Below are positions 7,546 to 8,900 of a stretch of DNA of 8,900 bases, piece after piece (positions within the stretch are counted from its first letter, which is position 1; every line of letters starts with the position of its first letter). The notes under the pieces are model-generated. The model was not told the DNA's origin, searched no databases, and saw only the letters and a program-made list of their open reading frames with translations. The position numbers were made by a program, and so were the translations under genes. Source of the stretch: Oscillospiraceae bacterium (GTDB lineage: Bacteria; Bacillota; Clostridia; Oscillospirales; Oscillospiraceae); the NCBI GenBank assembly GCA_009786775.1, contig WQRL01000021.1:1-8900 (forward strand), given 5' to 3'.

Positions 7546-7649
7546 AATTATGACCATCCCTTTCGCATCTTAGAATGACTGTGCACCGCTGCACTGTAAC
7601 CATTTTACCACAGTTGTCAATTTTCTCCGAAACATACTATAACGCCCCG

Positions 7650-7766
7650 CACGCAAAGACAGCCGAAAATATGCAGCAGGCCTGGATTTCCGAGGGAATT
7701 CCGGCTTTATGCCGGAACTGACCGAGAAAAGACAGGCCTGCTGCATATTTTCGGCGGATGGTCTAG
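7650..7766. repeat. 117-bp palindromic element, copy A
   Basis: From CACGCAAAGACAG to GGATGGTCTAG. It contains perfect 22-bp inverted arms at 7663-7684 and 7733-7754 (beginning CCGAAAATATGCAGC). An internal hairpin has stem TTCCGGC/GCCGGAA and loop TTTAT (7699-7717). AGAC (7657-7660) can also pair with GTCT (7761-7764) near the ends. It matches copy B at 112 of 117 positions with no gap. No transposase is nearby, so a non-autonomous mobile element or a structured RNA/DNA repeat is possible. I do not recognise the family. Confidence 0.9.
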
Positions 7767-7831
7767 CAAATTCGGCACCTCAGGACATGCAAATGCAACG
7801 CTCCTGCATACAAAATGGGAGTCACTGCGTA

Positions 7832-7948
7832 CACGCAAAGACAGCCGAAAATATGTAGCAGGTCTGGATTTTCGAGGGAATTTCGGCTTTATGCCGGAAC
7901 TGACCGAGAAAAGACAGGCCTGCCGCATATTTTCGGCGGATGGTCTAG
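7832..7948. repeat. 117-bp palindromic element, copy B
   Basis: A direct repeat of copy A, offset by 182 bp in the same orientation. Arms at 7845-7866 and 7915-7936 are still complementary except for two T-G pairs and one A-C mismatch. The internal stem (7881-7899) also has one T-G pair. The five differences from copy A (7856, 7863, 7872, 7883, 7924) are all C/T transitions. Flanking bases outside 7832-7948 are unrelated to those of copy A, so these coordinates are the shared unit. Confidence 0.9.
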
Positions 7949-8029
7949 TCCAGCCCCTTTGCGCCCTTTCGCGCCCCTTTCATGGGCAACACTTTACATT
8001 TATTTTTCAAAGTTTTTGCAGAAATTGTA

Positions 8030-8057
8030 TTGTAATTCCCTTCAAATACTATATACT
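8030..8057 (+). promoter_or_regulatory. Candidate promoter of the phosphodiesterase-like gene
   Basis: TTGTAA (8030-8035) and TATACT (8052-8057) with a 16-nt spacer in AT-rich sequence, about 30 nt upstream of the start codon. The expected leader of roughly 25 nt leaves room for AGAGG at 8078-8082. The match is good but not consensus. Confidence 0.45.
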
Positions 8058-8087
8058 TAACGCAGTTTGTTCAGTTTAGAGGTTATT

Positions 8088-8900
8088 ATGCTTATTATCA
8101 GCTTTGATGCAGTCGGGGACCGCGAACTTAGCCGGCTGATGGAGTATCCCACTTTTTCAGCATTTGCAAAACAGGCCGCACTGTTTAAGGGCGTACCTAC
8201 GCTCTGCCCCAGCAACACCTACCCGATACACACCTCAGTCGCCACGGGAGTTTTGCCTAAAGTCCACGGGCTCATATCAAATACTGAAGCCTTTCCTAAA
8301 AAATACCCTTGGTGGAATTATGACGAGGCCAAAATCCGTGTCAAGACACTCTGGCAGGCGGCACGGGAACGGGGGCTCAAAGTTGCTGCTGTGTTTTGGC
8401 CTGTCACCGGATACTCGAAGTCTATCGCCTACAACATACCCGAGATAATGCCCCGCCCCGGGGAGAAACCTATCTCCATGCTTCTCAAGGCGGGCAGTAC
8501 GGCCTTGGTTTTGAAAATGGGGCTGCGGCACCGCAAATTGCTCAACGGCCTTAACCAGCCAAACAGGGACGCATTTGCCGCTGCATGCATGGCGGATATT
8601 TTGCGAAAACACAAACCGGGGCTTGCCCTGATGCACCTCACGGCCTTTGACACCCTCTGCCACATAAACGGAGTGGACAGCAAGGAGCTTGACGCTGCCT
8701 ACAAATCACTTGATGATAATTTAGCTATTTTGCTTGAGGCTGCCGGCAGCTGCCGCGAGGTTATAATTTTCTCAGACCACAGCCAGCGCAATGTACACAC
8801 TGTTTCAGACCCCAATGATATGCTCACCCACAAGGGGCTTCTACAAAAAAAGCCTGAGGCCTTTAAACCCGGCGGGAGCGGCTGCTTCTTCGAATGTTGT
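8088..8900 (+). CDS. Type I phosphodiesterase/nucleotide pyrophosphatase-like protein (alkaline phosphatase superfamily), 3' end missing
   Basis: An open frame of 271 codons runs from ATG at 8088 to the window edge without a stop. Motifs follow the PF01663-type metal-dependent phosphodiesterase fold. MLIISFDAVGD has the first metal ligand Asp7. CPSNTYPIHTSVATGVLPKVHG contains the likely nucleophile Thr44. FDTLCHINGV supplies Asp188 and His192, and IIFSDHSQ supplies Asp230 and His231. The family hydrolyses phosphodiester or phosphomonoester bonds of nucleotides, lipids or other substrates; the specificity here is unknown. There is no signal peptide or N-terminal membrane segment, so a cytoplasmic protein is likely. 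AGAGG lies 5 nt before the ATG. It is divergent from the radical SAM gene and preceded by the palindromic repeats. The last expected metal-binding histidine would lie beyond the window. Confidence 0.88.
   Translation, partial: MLIISFDAVGDRELSRLMEYPTFSAFAKQAALFKGVPTLCPSNTYPIHTSVATGVLPKVHGLISNTEAFPKKYPWWNYDEAKIRVKTLWQAARERGLKVAAVFWPVTGYSKSIAYNIPEIMPRPGEKPISMLLKAGSTALVLKMGLRHRKLLNGLNQPNRDAFAAACMADILRKHKPGLALMHLTAFDTLCHINGVDSKELDAAYKSLDDNLAILLEAAGSCREVIIFSDHSQRNVHTVSDPNDMLTHKGLLQKKPEAFKPGGSGCFFECC

Larger units (their letters stand above)
7546..8087. other. Divergent intergenic region without a convincing gene
   Basis: These 542 bp separate the minus-strand radical SAM gene from the plus-strand phosphodiesterase-like gene. 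Two 117-bp palindromic elements fill 7650-7766 and 7832-7948, separated by 65 bp that look unique. The 7546-7649 part has no clear promoter for the radical SAM gene, although a lone TTGACA is present on that strand. The 7949-7985 part is a C/T-rich run (CCCCTTTGCGCCCTTTCGCG). AT-rich sequence with a candidate promoter follows up to 8087. Short open frames across the palindromes look like shadows of the repeat. Confidence 0.75.

Noticed and set aside
7590..7620. Possible promoter for the radical SAM gene (TTGACA on the minus strand)
   Set aside because: No acceptable -10 hexamer occurs at 16-18 nt; TAAAAT lies only 7 nt away.
7707..7928. Minus-strand 73-codon open frame spanning both palindromic elements
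   Set aside because: The two repeat copies are 182 bp apart, so they are read in different frames; the peptide is a by-product of the repeat.
7650..7948. Integron attC sites or a CRISPR array
   Set aside because: Only two copies, a 65-bp spacer, no GTTRRRY/RYYYAAC ends, and no integrase or cas gene nearby.
7815..8079. Plus-strand small open frames over palindrome copy B and its flank
   Set aside because: No ribosome site, no known family, and much of the sequence is repeat or C/T-rich spacer.
8277..8683. Minus-strand open frames of 84-128 codons within the phosphodiesterase-like gene
   Set aside because: They are antisense to a frame with clear alkaline phosphatase superfamily motifs.

Overview
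The window looks like a chromosomal segment of an uncultured Bacillota, most likely a Clostridia-class gut-type bacterium. Three things point there. The gene order rpmH-rnpA-yidD-yidC-jag(khpB) is the classic one found near Firmicutes replication origins. The Shine-Dalgarno sequences are strong (AGGAGG type). The alanyl-tRNA synthetase and Jag/KhpB proteins are of Firmicutes type. Base composition is moderate by eye. I cannot name the genus.

Layout. Positions 1-6200, all on the minus strand (transcribed right to left), hold a housekeeping cluster: rpmH (6066-6200), rnpA (5635-5994), yidD (5414-5638), yidC (3835-5358), jag/khpB (3133-3810), acpP (2866-3096), alaS (33-2700), and the first ten codons of a HIT-family protein (1-30). 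A consensus sigma-A promoter (TTGACA, 17-nt spacer, TATAAT) lies about 100 nt upstream of rpmH, with a structured leader between. Upstream of it on the same strand is a radical SAM gene (6430-7545). A 542-bp divergent intergenic region (7546-8087) carries two near-identical 117-bp palindromic elements. To its right a plus-strand type I phosphodiesterase/nucleotide pyrophosphatase-like gene starts at 8088 and runs off the window.

The cluster covers translation (L34, AlaRS), tRNA 5'-end maturation (RNase P protein), membrane protein insertion (YidC, YidD), RNA binding (KhpB) and lipid synthesis (ACP). The usual next genes after jag (mnmE, mnmG, rsmG) are not present; acpP, alaS and a HIT gene follow instead.

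The most notable points are these. (1) alaS is frameshifted by an exact 28-bp tandem duplication in its catalytic domain. Removing one copy restores an 879-residue AlaRS, so this is either an assembly error or a very recent, reversible lesion in an essential gene. (2) The two palindromic elements at 7650-7766 and 7832-7948 differ at five sites, all C/T transitions. Four of these can be read as C-G to U-G changes if the plus strand is the folded one. (3) YidC has an unusual acidic C-terminal tail of about 105 residues. (4) A REP-like double hairpin sits between acpP and alaS. I see no defence system, insertion sequence with transposase, CRISPR array, tRNA or rRNA.
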